Assembly: GCA_021810625.1 (NCBI GenBank)
Contig: JAJZIJ010000010.1
Location: 1-64,000 of the forward strand
Source: Acidobacteriota bacterium
GTDB taxonomy: Bacteria > Acidobacteriota > Terriglobia > Terriglobales > Acidobacteriaceae
DNA: 64,000 nucleotides
Reading direction: 5' to 3'
This document shows, piece after piece, positions 1-9,683 of the stretch. The notes under the pieces were generated by a model that made no database searches, was not told where the DNA came from, and worked only from the letters and a program-made list of their open reading frames with translations. The translations under genes and the position numbers were made by a program. How positions within the stretch are numbered: the first letter of the stretch is position 1; each line of letters starts with the position of its first letter.

Positions 1-1149
1 CGGGTCATCTTCAAAACGATTGTTGGCGACCGCAGGCCGCATCTGGTGCAGGCCGCGCGGCAGGCGCTGGAACGTACCGACATTGTGATCGTCATGGGTG
101 GACTTGGCCCCACGGAAGATGATCTGACGCGGGAATCTGTGGCCTCCGCGCTGGGGGTGCGACTCAAGCGCGACACGGAACTGCTGACCACGCTCTACAA
201 ACGATTTGCCGAGCGGCGCATCACCATGCCGGAGAACAACGCCAGGCAATCCGATGTCATCGAAGGCGCGGAGATTCTGCTGAACGCGCAGGGCACCGCG
301 CCGGGGCAATGGCTGGACATCGTATTTGGCGGCCATCGCAAGCTGCTGATGCTGCTCCCCGGCCCACCCGCTGAGATGAAGGAGATGTTCACAAACGAGT
401 GCCTGCCACGACTGCGCAGCATTCTTCCAGAGAGACACATCGCGCATCGCGTGTTAAAAATGGCGCTGGTGTCGGAGTCGCAGGTCGATGCGTGTCTGGC
501 TCCGATCTACACACGCTATAAAGATGTGGAAACGACCATCCTGGCCGTGACTCATCCCGGAGAAATCCAACTACATCTGCTGTGCGCCAAACCCACGCAA
601 GCCGTGGCGCAGGCGCGGGTGGATGAACTGGCCAGCAAAATCGAAGAGGAGATGGATGAACTGATCTACTCCGCGCAAAATGAAACGCTGGAGCAGATTG
701 CGCTCTACTATCTGGAGATGCGCGGGGCCACGCTGGCCGTGGCCGAAAGCTGCACGGGAGGATTGCTGGCGCAGCGGCTAACCAGTGTCAGCGGCAGTTC
801 GCGGTCGTTTCTGGGCGGCGCGGTCGTCTACTCCAATGCGCTGAAGATGGAATTTGCCGATGTGCCAGAGGAGTTGATAGAAGAACATGGTGCCGTCAGC
901 GCAGAGGTGGCCGAAGCGCTGGCCAACGGCATTCGACGCCGCACGCAGGCAACCTTTGGCATCGGGATCACCGGCATTGCAGGGCCGACCGGAGGCAGCG
1001 AGGAAAAACCCGTCGGTCTGGTGTACATCGCGCTGAGCGATGGTCAGCGCGCGGATGTGGTGGAGCGTCGGTTCTCAGGAGATCGTGAGCGCGTGCGCTG
1101 GTGGGCTACGCAATTGGCGCTGGATATGATTCGCCGCAAGCTGATGTAA
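1..1149 (+). CDS. cinA: CinA-family protein (5' end outside window)
   Basis: This is the C-terminal 382 codons of a CinA-family protein; the frame is open from base 1, so the start lies outside the window. The first part (GGLGPTEDD near residue 40, LPGPPAEM near 120) is the molybdopterin-binding-like domain. The last about 160 residues, with AESCTGG and GIAGPTGG, are the CinA C-terminal domain, known in the family as nicotinamide-nucleotide (NMN) amidase. The family recycles the pyridine nucleotide by-product NMN, and some members also hydrolyse ADP-ribose. The plsY start follows 29 bp after the stop, so the two may be co-transcribed. Both domain signatures look intact. Confidence 0.93.
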   Translation, partial: RVIFKTIVGDRRPHLVQAARQALERTDIVIVMGGLGPTEDDLTRESVASALGVRLKRDTELLTTLYKRFAERRITMPENNARQSDVIEGAEILLNAQGTAPGQWLDIVFGGHRKLLMLLPGPPAEMKEMFTNECLPRLRSILPERHIAHRVLKMALVSESQVDACLAPIYTRYKDVETTILAVTHPGEIQLHLLCAKPTQAVAQARVDELASKIEEEMDELIYSAQNETLEQIALYYLEMRGATLAVAESCTGGLLAQRLTSVSGSSRSFLGGAVVYSNALKMEFADVPEELIEEHGAVSAEVAEALANGIRRRTQATFGIGITGIAGPTGGSEEKPVGLVYIALSDGQRADVVERRFSGDRERVRWWATQLALDMIRRKLM

Positions 1150-1178
1150 CCCTCGCGCTGCTACACTCATAAACGAAC

Positions 1179-1832
1179 ATGATGATCGCTTACAGCCTTG
1201 CAGCCGCCATTGCCTATCTTTTCGGCTCGGTTCCCTTTGGATTTCTCCTGGTGCTTGCCTTCCGCAAGGAAGACATTCGCAACACCGGGAGCGGCAACAT
1301 CGGAGCCACCAACGTTCTCCGTTCCGGCTCCCGCTGGCTGGGTGTGGGTACGCTGTTGCTGGATGCGGGCAAGGGCTTCGTCGCAGTCAGCCTGACGCAC
1401 ACCGTCATCGTCCGATATTTTGGCAGCGGCAGCGATGCCGATCATGCAGCGGCGATTGCCGCCGTATTTGCTGTGCTCGGCCATGTCTTCCCCATCTGGC
1501 TGCGAGGAAAAGGCGGCAAAGGCGTGGCTACGGCGCTGGGCGTATTTCTGGCGCTTGCGCCTCTGGCGGCGCTGGGCGCAGTTGGAGCCTTTCTCGTTGT
1601 CGTTTTTCTTTCCCATTATGTTTCGCTGGCCTCCATCGTCAGCGCCGCCTCCTTCCCATTTTTCGTCTGGCTCTGGAGTCGGGCGCTCGCCATCTCCCAT
1701 TGGAGCGCATGGCTGATGACGAGCGCGCTTGTGGTTCCAGCCATCATTTTGATGAAACATTCCCCGAACATTCGCCGACTGCTCAACGGCACGGAGTACC
1801 GCTTTGGCCGCAAAAGGAATGCAGCCGCATGA
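1179..1832 (+). CDS. plsY: Glycerol-3-phosphate acyltransferase PlsY
   Basis: PlsY is an inner-membrane enzyme that moves an acyl group from acyl-phosphate to glycerol-3-phosphate, the first step of phospholipid synthesis. The 217-residue protein is strongly hydrophobic with several membrane segments. It shows the family blocks GSVPFGFLL (near residue 17), RNTGSGNIGATN (near 35) and GKGGKGVATALG (near 108). The start is one of two adjacent ATG codons (1179 or 1182). Its TGA overlaps the ATG of gpsA by 4 bp, which points to translational coupling of the enzyme that makes glycerol-3-phosphate with the one that consumes it. Confidence 0.93.
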   Translation: MMIAYSLAAAIAYLFGSVPFGFLLVLAFRKEDIRNTGSGNIGATNVLRSGSRWLGVGTLLLDAGKGFVAVSLTHTVIVRYFGSGSDADHAAAIAAVFAVLGHVFPIWLRGKGGKGVATALGVFLALAPLAALGAVGAFLVVVFLSHYVSLASIVSAASFPFFVWLWSRALAISHWSAWLMTSALVVPAIILMKHSPNIRRLLNGTEYRFGRKRNAAA

Positions 1833-2836
1833 GCCGCATCGCCATCCTTGGAACCGGAACCTGGGGCACGGCCATCGCCATCACGCTGGCGCGGCGCGGC
1901 GGCCACACGATCACGCTCTGGTCGCACACAGAGAACCTGGCCGATTCCATTACCCGCACTCGCGAAAATGCCCGCTATCTGCCGGGAATCCCCGTGCCGG
2001 AAAGCATCCGCGCCACCCATGATTTGCGCGTCGCGCTGGATCAAGCGGAGATCGTCGTAACCGTGGTTCCGTCGGAGCATCTGCGCGCCACGTTGTGCGC
2101 GATGGCTCCGTATCTCGCCCCGCAGCAGGTGATCGTCAATGCCACCAAGGGGCTGGAGGATGGCACCTGTCTGCGCATGACGCAAGTTATCGGCGAAGTG
2201 CTGGCGCAGCGCGCGCTGCAACTTCCCTGCTGTGTTTTGAGCGGGCCATCTTTTGCGCAGGAGGTTGCCGCCGGGAGTCCCACAGCCATCACTCTTGCCT
2301 CCAACCTGCCGGAGTTGGCCGCCCGCATTCGCGAGGAATTTTCCGGCCCCACGCTGCGCCTCTACACCAATGAGGATGTGGTGGGCGTGGAGATGGGCGG
2401 CGCGCTCAAGAACGTCATTGCGCTGGCCTCCGGCGTAGTGACGGGACTGGGATTGGGACATAACAGCATCGCGGCGCTGATTACCCGCGGCAATGCAGAA
2501 ATGACGCGCCTGGCCATCGCCAATGGAGGCAGGCGCGAGACGCTGGCCGGACTTTCCGGACTGGGCGATCTGGTGCTGACCTGCACTGGCGCGCTCTCGC
2601 GAAACCGCCACGTTGGCATCGAGCTGGGCCGGGGACGCAAGTTGCAGGAGATTCTCTCCGGGATGCGCGGCAAGGTTGCCGAAGGGGTTCGCACCACCGG
2701 AGCGGCGCTCGGACTGGCAGCGAAGTTTGGCGTGGAAATGCCGATTACAGAACAGGTTGCTGCCGTGCTTGCCGAGCGGCTCTCCCCGCTGGATGCCATG
2801 AAGGAACTCATGTCGCGTCCGGGCCGCGACGAGTAG
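1829..2836 (+). CDS. gpsA: Glycerol-3-phosphate dehydrogenase [NAD(P)+]
   Basis: GpsA reduces dihydroxyacetone phosphate to sn-glycerol-3-phosphate, supplying PlsY. The protein (335 aa) opens with the Rossmann motif ILGTGTWGTA. It carries NATKGLE and the catalytic-lysine block GGALKNVIALA (near residue 190), followed by GLGHNSIAALITRG and the GLSGLGDLVLTC signature. The frame is open further upstream, but the ATG at 1829 puts the glycine-rich loop at the N-terminus as in the family and gives the 4-bp overlap with plsY. Length is normal for the family. Confidence 0.95.
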   Translation: MSRIAILGTGTWGTAIAITLARRGGHTITLWSHTENLADSITRTRENARYLPGIPVPESIRATHDLRVALDQAEIVVTVVPSEHLRATLCAMAPYLAPQQVIVNATKGLEDGTCLRMTQVIGEVLAQRALQLPCCVLSGPSFAQEVAAGSPTAITLASNLPELAARIREEFSGPTLRLYTNEDVVGVEMGGALKNVIALASGVVTGLGLGHNSIAALITRGNAEMTRLAIANGGRRETLAGLSGLGDLVLTCTGALSRNRHVGIELGRGRKLQEILSGMRGKVAEGVRTTGAALGLAAKFGVEMPITEQVAAVLAERLSPLDAMKELMSRPGRDE

Positions 2837-2996
2837 CCCTGCACGCTCCGCCTGCCAGATTCCCCTGTCAGATTCCAGCATCATTGTAGGTGCAAAACGG
2901 GCCGCGTCGATTCCAAACATATACTTCCGTAACCTGAGACCCGTGGAAAATCGTTTCAAATTCCACCTTTGGCAAGTAAACTGTCGGAAATCCGCC

Positions 2997-3998
2997 ATGT
3001 ATGTCCATCCCAATCCGAAAATGCGCAGCCTGTACCTCGTGATGATCGTGCCCTTGGCATCGGCTGCCGGGGCCATATATCTCGGATACCGCGCATTTTT
3101 GCCGCAGTATCGCGACCAGATGGGTCGCGACCTGATCGTTGCCGTATTGATGACCGGAATCAGCGTACTCAGTTGGAACGCCAGCCTGGAATTTGCGCGC
3201 ACCTTCAAGAAATTTCTTGAGACGTGTCATGCCGTCGCCTGCGGCGAACTCACGCTGCGCGTGGAAACCACGGGGCTGGCGGAGATTCTGGAGCTGGCCA
3301 GGGCATTCAACCAGATGAACGAGAGCCTGGATACTTCGCTCTCCCATTGGATTCTGGCCTCGCAGGAAAATCATCGGATATTCCTGAGCCTGATCCACGC
3401 CATTGTCGAGGCAGTCGATGTACGCGACTTCTATATGCGTGGACACTCCGGCAGGGTGACATACTACGCCACGCTGATCGCCAAGGAAATGAACCTGCCC
3501 CAGCCGCAGGTGGAGCGCATCCGCATCTCCGCCCTGCTGCATGACATTGGAAAAATCGGAATTGATGATCGCATCCTGACCAAGCCTGGATCACTGACAA
3601 AAGAAGAATTTGAAATTATGAGGGAACATCCCATTCGCGGAGCCGCCATGCTGCGCCCCATCCCGGAATTGGAAGATGTGATTGTCGGCGTGGAGCTACA
3701 CCATGAGTCGCTGGACGGACGCGGCTATCCTTATGGACTACGGGGAGATGAAATTCCTTTGATGGCGCGCATTATTACCGTCGCCGACGCCTTTGACGCC
3801 ATGACCACGCATCGCCCATACCAGGATGCGCTGGAGGCGGGATACGTGATGCGGGTGCTACGCAAGCTCTCTGGAACGAAATTTGATTCCAAGGTGGTCG
3901 ATGCGCTCTGCCATGTCTACAATGCTGGCCTCATCCAGTTGCCCTCTGCGCTCCAGACAGAAGCAGAATATCCAAACGATATATTGATTTCCGCGTAG
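2997..3998 (+). CDS. Membrane HD-GYP domain protein (probable c-di-GMP phosphodiesterase)
   Basis: The predicted 333-aa protein has a hydrophobic N-terminal region with about two membrane segments, then a HAMP-like linker (ARAFNQMNESLD), then an HD-GYP domain. Visible metal and signature residues are HDIGKIGIDD (near residue 182), HHESLDGRGYP (near 235) and VADAFDAMTTHRPY. The HD-GYP family hydrolyses cyclic di-GMP. The short periplasmic loop suggests sensing in or near the membrane. A GTG at 2943 is in frame, but the ATG at 2997 removes a poorly conserved extension. The substrate is inferred from the family. Confidence 0.88.
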   Translation: MYVHPNPKMRSLYLVMIVPLASAAGAIYLGYRAFLPQYRDQMGRDLIVAVLMTGISVLSWNASLEFARTFKKFLETCHAVACGELTLRVETTGLAEILELARAFNQMNESLDTSLSHWILASQENHRIFLSLIHAIVEAVDVRDFYMRGHSGRVTYYATLIAKEMNLPQPQVERIRISALLHDIGKIGIDDRILTKPGSLTKEEFEIMREHPIRGAAMLRPIPELEDVIVGVELHHESLDGRGYPYGLRGDEIPLMARIITVADAFDAMTTHRPYQDALEAGYVMRVLRKLSGTKFDSKVVDALCHVYNAGLIQLPSALQTEAEYPNDILISA

Positions 3999-4075
3999 CG
4001 CAACTCACAGAAAAATAACAATCTCCCCATCGGTTGATACACTGGGTGCAGGACGCAGCTCGTTCGCATCCACCT

Positions 4076-5044
4076 ATGCTCCCCACTCTTTTTGGCAAAT
4101 CCGCCGATCCCGCGCCCACACAGCAGAAGTCTGGCTTGTTTGAACGGATGAAGCAAGCCGTAACGCGGACACGCGATGGCCTGCAAGAGCGGATGGAAGA
4201 CCTGCTGGCGCGAACGCGCCCCGTCGATGCCGCCGCGCTGGAGACGCTGGAAGCCACGCTGATTGCCTCCGACCTTGGAGTTCATACCGCAGCGGAGATC
4301 ATCGGACACCTGCGCGCGCAGGCCGAACGCCAGCAAATTCGTGATGGCGCCGAACTCAAAGCGCTGCTGAAGGTGGAGTTGCAGCAGATTCTGGATGCCG
4401 TGCAAACCCCTCCGCCTGCCGTCACCACCAAGCCGGAAGTTGTTTTTATGGTCGGGGTGAATGGCACAGGCAAGACCACCACCACAGGCAAACTGGCAGC
4501 TTACTTCCGCGAGCAGAACCAAAGCGTGCTGCTCTGCGCTGCCGACACCTTTCGCGCCGCAGCCATTGAACAACTGGGGATATGGAGCCAGCGCGCCGGA
4601 GTGGAGATGATTCAAACGCGACCGGGGGGCGACCCTTCGGCGGCGCTTTACGATACCCTGCACGCGGCCAGGGCGCGCTCCATCGACGTTGTGCTGGTGG
4701 ATACCGCCGGACGTTTGCACACAAAAAATAATCTGATGGCGGAGTTGGAAAAAATGCGCCGCACCGCGCAGCGCTTCGCTCCCGATGCGCCCCATCAAAC
4801 GTTGCTGGTGATGGATGCCACCACAGGCCAAAACGGATTGCAGCAGGCGCGCCTGTTTCTGGAATCTTCAGCCGTCACCGGCATTGTTCTTACCAAGCTG
4901 GATGGCACAGCCAAGGGGGGCATCGTTATCGCGATTGCGAAAGAGCTGCGGCTGCCCGTGCGCTTCGTCGGTATTGGAGAGCAGATGGCCGACCTGATTC
5001 CTTTTGACGCTTCCGCCTTTGTCGATTCGCTGCTCGACCGTTAA
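4076..5044 (+). CDS. ftsY: Signal recognition particle receptor FtsY
   Basis: FtsY is the membrane-associated GTPase that docks ribosome-SRP complexes at the Sec translocon. The 322-aa protein has a helical N domain and then the G domain with P-loop GVNGTGKTTTTGKLA (near residue 127), the DTAGRLHTK block (near 209) and TKLDGTAKGG. The acidic N-terminal A domain of the E. coli protein is absent, giving the short FtsY form. The start was set at the second in-frame ATG (4076) because the 14 codons before it look non-coding; 4034 is the alternative. Confidence 0.93.
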   Translation: MLPTLFGKSADPAPTQQKSGLFERMKQAVTRTRDGLQERMEDLLARTRPVDAAALETLEATLIASDLGVHTAAEIIGHLRAQAERQQIRDGAELKALLKVELQQILDAVQTPPPAVTTKPEVVFMVGVNGTGKTTTTGKLAAYFREQNQSVLLCAADTFRAAAIEQLGIWSQRAGVEMIQTRPGGDPSAALYDTLHAARARSIDVVLVDTAGRLHTKNNLMAELEKMRRTAQRFAPDAPHQTLLVMDATTGQNGLQQARLFLESSAVTGIVLTKLDGTAKGGIVIAIAKELRLPVRFVGIGEQMADLIPFDASAFVDSLLDR

Positions 5045-5077
5045 ACGCAGCGATTACACGTACCAGGAGACAGAATT

Positions 5078-6226
5078 TTGACTGTAAGAAAAAAACGCGC
5101 GCTCATCTCCGACGAGCACTGGATGGAACGGGCACTGGATCTGGCAAAAAGCTCTGTTGGGTTGGCCTCGCCCAATCCCGTGGTCGGCTGCGTTCTGGTG
5201 CGCGAGGACACTGTGGTCGGCGAAGGTTTCCACGTCTATGACGAGATCGACCATGCAGAGATCGTCGCGCTGAAACAGGCGGGCAGGCAGGCGCGTGGCG
5301 CGACTGCATATATCACGATGGAACCATGTAGCCATCAGGGACGAACCGGGCCGTGCGCCGATGCCTTGATTGCCGCAGGCATCCAGCGCGTGGTGGTCGC
5401 CGTGCAAGACCCCAATCCCATTGTCAGTGGAAAAGGACTGGAGCGCCTGCAATCGGCGGGAGTTCTCATTACGCTGGGCGTACATGAAACTGAGTCCAAA
5501 CTGCTGAATGCCTCCTTTGCGCGATTCATTCGCAGTCATCGGCCCTTTGTCACGCTGAAGGCTGGACTAACACTGGATGGCCGAATTGGGCCTCCACCCA
5601 TTGCATCCCATCCTGTCGGCTCGGTTCACTGGATCACCAGCGATCTCTCCCGCGCTGCCGTCCAGCAGATGCGCCACGCTGCGGATGCCGTCCTGACCGG
5701 CATTGGCACCGTCATCAGCGATGACCCTTTAATGACAGACCGCAGCGGGCGCACGCGGCGTCGCCCGCTGCTGCGTGTGGTGCTGGATTCGGCGTTGCGG
5801 CTGCGCCCAGATTCCCAGTTGGCGCGCACGGCCAATAATGATGTGCTCGTCTTCTGCACGCGGCTGGTTGGCGACCGCGTCCGTCCGCTGGAAGCGATGG
5901 GCGTGCGCGTGGAACGTCTGGCGACCGACCCCGAAGGGGGACGCATTTCCATGAACGCCGTGCTGTCGCGGCTGGCTGCGCTGGACATCACCCACGTAAT
6001 GCTGGAGGCCGGAGCCGATCTGAACGCAACCGCGCTCAATGCAGGCATCGTGGACAAACTCTTTCTTTTTTATGCGCCGGCAATTTATGGCGATACATCG
6101 GTTCCATTGGTGCGCTCGCGGGAGCCGGAAGGATTCCAGACCGTCCGTCTGACCAACTATCGACTGCATCCGATGGGCGAAGATTTTGCCGTCGAGGCTG
6201 ACATTCAAAACCCGTGGCAGATATGA
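5078..6226 (+). CDS. ribD: Bifunctional riboflavin deaminase/reductase RibD
   Basis: RibD carries out two successive steps of riboflavin synthesis: deamination of the pyrimidine intermediate and reduction of its ribose. The N-terminal zinc deaminase has HAEIVAL (near residue 59) and PCSHQGRTGPC (near 79). The C-terminal half (from about 150) is the DHFR-like reductase, with LKAGLTLDGR and the GADLNATAL stretch. The start is a TTG at 5078 preceded by an AGGAGA ribosome-binding site about 8 bp upstream. ribE follows 13 bp after the stop, forming a riboflavin pair. ribBA and ribH are not in the window. Confidence 0.94.
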   Translation: MTVRKKRALISDEHWMERALDLAKSSVGLASPNPVVGCVLVREDTVVGEGFHVYDEIDHAEIVALKQAGRQARGATAYITMEPCSHQGRTGPCADALIAAGIQRVVVAVQDPNPIVSGKGLERLQSAGVLITLGVHETESKLLNASFARFIRSHRPFVTLKAGLTLDGRIGPPPIASHPVGSVHWITSDLSRAAVQQMRHAADAVLTGIGTVISDDPLMTDRSGRTRRRPLLRVVLDSALRLRPDSQLARTANNDVLVFCTRLVGDRVRPLEAMGVRVERLATDPEGGRISMNAVLSRLAALDITHVMLEAGADLNATALNAGIVDKLFLFYAPAIYGDTSVPLVRSREPEGFQTVRLTNYRLHPMGEDFAVEADIQNPWQI

Positions 6227-6239
6227 GGCCTCCGTTTCC

Positions 6240-6923
6240 ATGTTCACAGGATTGATTGAAGCGACCGGAAAAATTCTCTCGATCCATCCAACAGGTGGAG
6301 CGACCCGGCTCCGCGTTGCAGGGCCAGCCGCGCTGTTGCAGCGCCTGCACACGGGAGACAGCATCGCCGTCAGCGGCGTTTGTCTGACCGCGCTCGACCT
6401 TGATGCGAAGGCCAACAGCTTTGGCGCGGATTTGGCCGCAGCAACCCTGACGCGCACTTCTCTGGCGCATCTGCACGTCGGCTCCATTATCAATCTGGAA
6501 TTGCCCACGCCCGCCGGAACTCCGCTGGGCGGCCATATTGTGCAGGGACATGTGGACGGAGTGGGCCATTTGCAATCTCTGGAACCCGTCGCTTCCAGTG
6601 GAGATGCGACGACAACCGACTGGTGGTTGCGCGTCTCCATTCCGGCGCACTGCGCGCGCTATGTCGTGGACAAGGGATCCATCACCATCGAAGGCATCAG
6701 TCTCACGGTTGCCCAGCTAACCACCACCCAAACAGATGAAACCATTGTCACCGTCAACATCATTCCGCATACCTACGCGGCCACCAACCTGCACACGCTT
6801 GCGCCGGGTTCCCCGCTGAACATTGAAGTGGACGTTCTGGCCAAATACGCCGAACGACTGGCCGCAGAAAAAGCCTCACAGTCCGCGCTGACTTTGGAAT
6901 CCTTAATTGCCAACGGTTATTGA
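6240..6923 (+). CDS. ribE: Riboflavin synthase alpha subunit
   Basis: This enzyme dismutates two molecules of 6,7-dimethyl-8-ribityllumazine to give riboflavin. The 227-aa protein starts with the diagnostic MFTGLIEATG and has two lumazine-binding repeats. The first contains GDSIAVSGVCLTA and the second GSITIEGISLTV, each preceded by a GGHIVQGHVDG-type or equivalent segment. The ATG at 6240 was chosen because the family begins with this motif. The 3' end overlaps the convergent aminopeptidase gene by 7 bp. Confidence 0.95.
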   Translation: MFTGLIEATGKILSIHPTGGATRLRVAGPAALLQRLHTGDSIAVSGVCLTALDLDAKANSFGADLAAATLTRTSLAHLHVGSIINLELPTPAGTPLGGHIVQGHVDGVGHLQSLEPVASSGDATTTDWWLRVSIPAHCARYVVDKGSITIEGISLTVAQLTTTQTDETIVTVNIIPHTYAATNLHTLAPGSPLNIEVDVLAKYAERLAAEKASQSALTLESLIANGY

Positions 6924-9541
6924 ACAGCCGAATTGATCTTCTGTTGCGCAAGCCATGCCGTCAGATTGGGCTGTTGCGCCGTGCGCAGCGCAACACAATC
7001 CCCAATGGCATCTTCCGCGCTTTTGAGGGCGCGATCCGCCGCCATTACCTTGTGCGTGGAAAAGAAATTCTGCACTGCCGTCCGCTTTTCCTCGCTGCAA
7101 AAACTCCCCGTCGCGCCCACCAATCGCGCGCCCATCATGGTTGTAATCTGAGCATGAACCTTGTCCCAATTGTCCTGGATATACTGCCAGGCAACCTGCT
7201 GCGTATCGCGGCTTCGTAGCGCAATGACAAAAAAGAAGGCGGAATCCTGATTGCGCACCCGCCCGGACGTGGCGTAATCCAGAGCGCGCCGCAACAAAAC
7301 CGGATCGTGGAAATTTGCCAGAGAAAAGAGCGCTGCCGTCTGCACATCTGGATTGGTGGCGGTCTGACTCAGCTTGAGAAACTGGTCGAAGAGGTGGCTG
7401 TCGCCATTCGCCGTGGCAATGCTCAACGCCGCGCGCGCCATAGCGGGATCGACGCTCGCAGGATTCTGGATATACATCTCCGTCTGGCGCTGGGCTTCGG
7501 CCATCACCTGCGGATCGCGCCCAATTCTGCCCAGAACCTCAAAGAGCGTTGCCCGCAGTTGATGCTGCTCCAGCGACGCTGTTGGAGCCAGCGTCTTGAC
7601 GCGATCATAGGCAGGCCCAAATTGTTGCCGCACCCAGGCCGCCAGCAAATCTCGATCTGGGCCAGTTGCGATGCGATCACTCACTGCGCCCAGCGCCGAG
7701 GCCACATTCTCAATAACCGCAGCGTTGGGATCGTTCTTCAATTCTTCCGCCAGATTCAGATAGTCTCCAACGCTGGCTCGACCAGAGCGCATCAGCGCCC
7801 ACGCATTTCCGGCAAACCCAATTCGCTCGACGGGGGTGAGCGCCGTTTCGATCCCGGCGAGAATGGCCTGGTTCTCCTCCGGCTCATAAACGCTGCGGTA
7901 GTAGCCCTTGTCGCCGGCATCCGCAAAGAAAATAGCAGACGCGGGAACGGTCAATGTCTGCGCGGCAGAGGCAAGCAATTCACACTTCGGCTGCTTCACA
8001 GTCTTGAAGCAAACAGGAATGCTCCATGTCTGCGGGTGCTCTGGCTTCACGCCGGGGCTGAGAAAAAATCTCTCCTGCGAAACCTGCGTCACGCCGTTTT
8101 TCGGCGTGGAGAAGTGAAGCAGCGGCACTCCCGGCAACGCGACAAAACTTTGCATCACTGTATCAACGGGCATCCCGCTGGTCTTTGTCTGCGCATTCCA
8201 GAAGTCCTCTGCCGTCGCGTTGGCGTACATGTGCGCTTTCAGATAATTGTGAACACCGCGCCGGAATGTCTCCTTGCCAACATAGTTTTCCACCATCGCC
8301 AGAACCGCGCCGCCCTTTTGGTAGGTGATGCCATCGAACATTTCATTGATCTCCGACGGCGTATTCGCCGTGGCGCGAATGGTGCGCGTCACCTTGCCCG
8401 CATCCACATTCAGAATGGCATCCAGATCGAGCGCGTCATCCTGCGGCTGCTTCCATTCCGGGTGCCAGGCAGCGACGGGCTTGCTCTCCATCCATGTGGC
8501 AAATCCCTCGTTGAGCCAAAGATTGTCCCACCACTGCATCGTGACCATGTCGCCAAACCACTGGTGCGCCATCTCATGCGCCACCACAATGGCAACGCGC
8601 TTTTTGGCATCAAGAGAAGCGGTCTTCTCGTCGATTAGAAAATCTGTTTCGCGATAGGTAATCGCGCCGAAGTTCTCCATCGCTCCAGCTTCAAAGTCGG
8701 GAATCGCGATCATGTCCAGCTTCGGCATGGGATATTTAATGCCGAAATAATTGTCGTAATAGTGCAGCACAAACTCAGCGGCCTTGACCGCATAGGCTCC
8801 AAGTTGCACCTTGTCGGGAGTGGCGCAGGCGCGGATCGGAACGCCATCGCTCTCGCCGGAGACGCATTGAAAATCTCCCACCAAAAATGCCACCAGATAA
8901 GTGGACATCTTTGGCGTTGTCGCAAACAAAATCGTATGCTTGCCTGCCATCGGCCCCGGCGTGTCTGAAACAATGTTGGTGTTGGAAATCGCCGTATCGC
9001 CAGCATCCACAATCAGTCGCGTGGTGTAGGTGGCCTTCATCTCTGGCTCGTCAAAAGATGGGAAGGCGCGACGCGCATCCGTTGGCTCAAACTGCGTGAC
9101 GGCGTAGTTGCGCTTGGCGGTTTTGGAAAGATAAAACCCGCGCAATTGATTGTTCAAAATGCCACTATACAAAATGTGGATGGAGGCTTTGCCTGACGGC
9201 AGGGCATCGGCAACGTGAAACGTGGCCTGCTCCTTGCCCGCATCCAGCGTGACCGTGGCGGGTTGCGTTTTGCCTTGCGCCGTAATCGTGACTTGCTTAA
9301 AGGTGATCTCCGCAGCATTGAGCGTGATGGCATTGGAGGACTGCGCCAGCACAACATCCACGGTCTCATCGCCCGTGAAGGTCGCAGCCTTCAGATCAGG
9401 AGCGAGGGTCAGCGTGTAATGCGTTGGAGAAACCCCGGCGGGCAGCCTCTGCGCATGGGCCGCCAACGTTGCCGCAAGCAGCAGTACCGCGCCTGCCATC
9501 TTCACGCCTGTACTGAAAATTCCATTTGATCGACGAAACAT
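6917..9541 (-). CDS. Exported M1-family aminopeptidase
   Basis: This is an 874-aa zinc metallopeptidase of the M1 (aminopeptidase N/gluzincin) family that trims N-terminal residues from peptides. An N-terminal hydrophobic stretch ending AAHAQR is a good signal peptide, so it acts outside the cytoplasm. The exopeptidase motif GAMENFG is near residue 285. The zinc site HEMAHQWFGD with the distal Glu in LNEGFATW is near 321-345. The C-terminal helical ERAP1-like domain fills the last about 350 residues. It stands alone upstream of its neighbours and converges on ribE. Confidence 0.93.
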   Translation of the reverse strand: MFRRSNGIFSTGVKMAGAVLLLAATLAAHAQRLPAGVSPTHYTLTLAPDLKAATFTGDETVDVVLAQSSNAITLNAAEITFKQVTITAQGKTQPATVTLDAGKEQATFHVADALPSGKASIHILYSGILNNQLRGFYLSKTAKRNYAVTQFEPTDARRAFPSFDEPEMKATYTTRLIVDAGDTAISNTNIVSDTPGPMAGKHTILFATTPKMSTYLVAFLVGDFQCVSGESDGVPIRACATPDKVQLGAYAVKAAEFVLHYYDNYFGIKYPMPKLDMIAIPDFEAGAMENFGAITYRETDFLIDEKTASLDAKKRVAIVVAHEMAHQWFGDMVTMQWWDNLWLNEGFATWMESKPVAAWHPEWKQPQDDALDLDAILNVDAGKVTRTIRATANTPSEINEMFDGITYQKGGAVLAMVENYVGKETFRRGVHNYLKAHMYANATAEDFWNAQTKTSGMPVDTVMQSFVALPGVPLLHFSTPKNGVTQVSQERFFLSPGVKPEHPQTWSIPVCFKTVKQPKCELLASAAQTLTVPASAIFFADAGDKGYYRSVYEPEENQAILAGIETALTPVERIGFAGNAWALMRSGRASVGDYLNLAEELKNDPNAAVIENVASALGAVSDRIATGPDRDLLAAWVRQQFGPAYDRVKTLAPTASLEQHQLRATLFEVLGRIGRDPQVMAEAQRQTEMYIQNPASVDPAMARAALSIATANGDSHLFDQFLKLSQTATNPDVQTAALFSLANFHDPVLLRRALDYATSGRVRNQDSAFFFVIALRSRDTQQVAWQYIQDNWDKVHAQITTMMGARLVGATGSFCSEEKRTAVQNFFSTHKVMAADRALKSAEDAIGDCVALRTAQQPNLTAWLAQQKINSAVQ

Positions 9542-9683
9542 ATCGCTCCCTTGCTTTCCAATCTGCTGAAGTTACATCCAATCCGAAGTTGAATCCAAAT
9601 TTCTTAATCCGCACTCCTACCCTATCTGGAGAACTCCGGTTTCGTCATCTGCAAGCCGCAGACCGGAACCGCACATCCGTACC

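Noticed and set aside
1616-3208. 530-codon ORF antisense to plsY and gpsA
   Set aside because: It overlaps two clear conserved genes, has low-complexity residue use and no family resemblance; a product of high GC.
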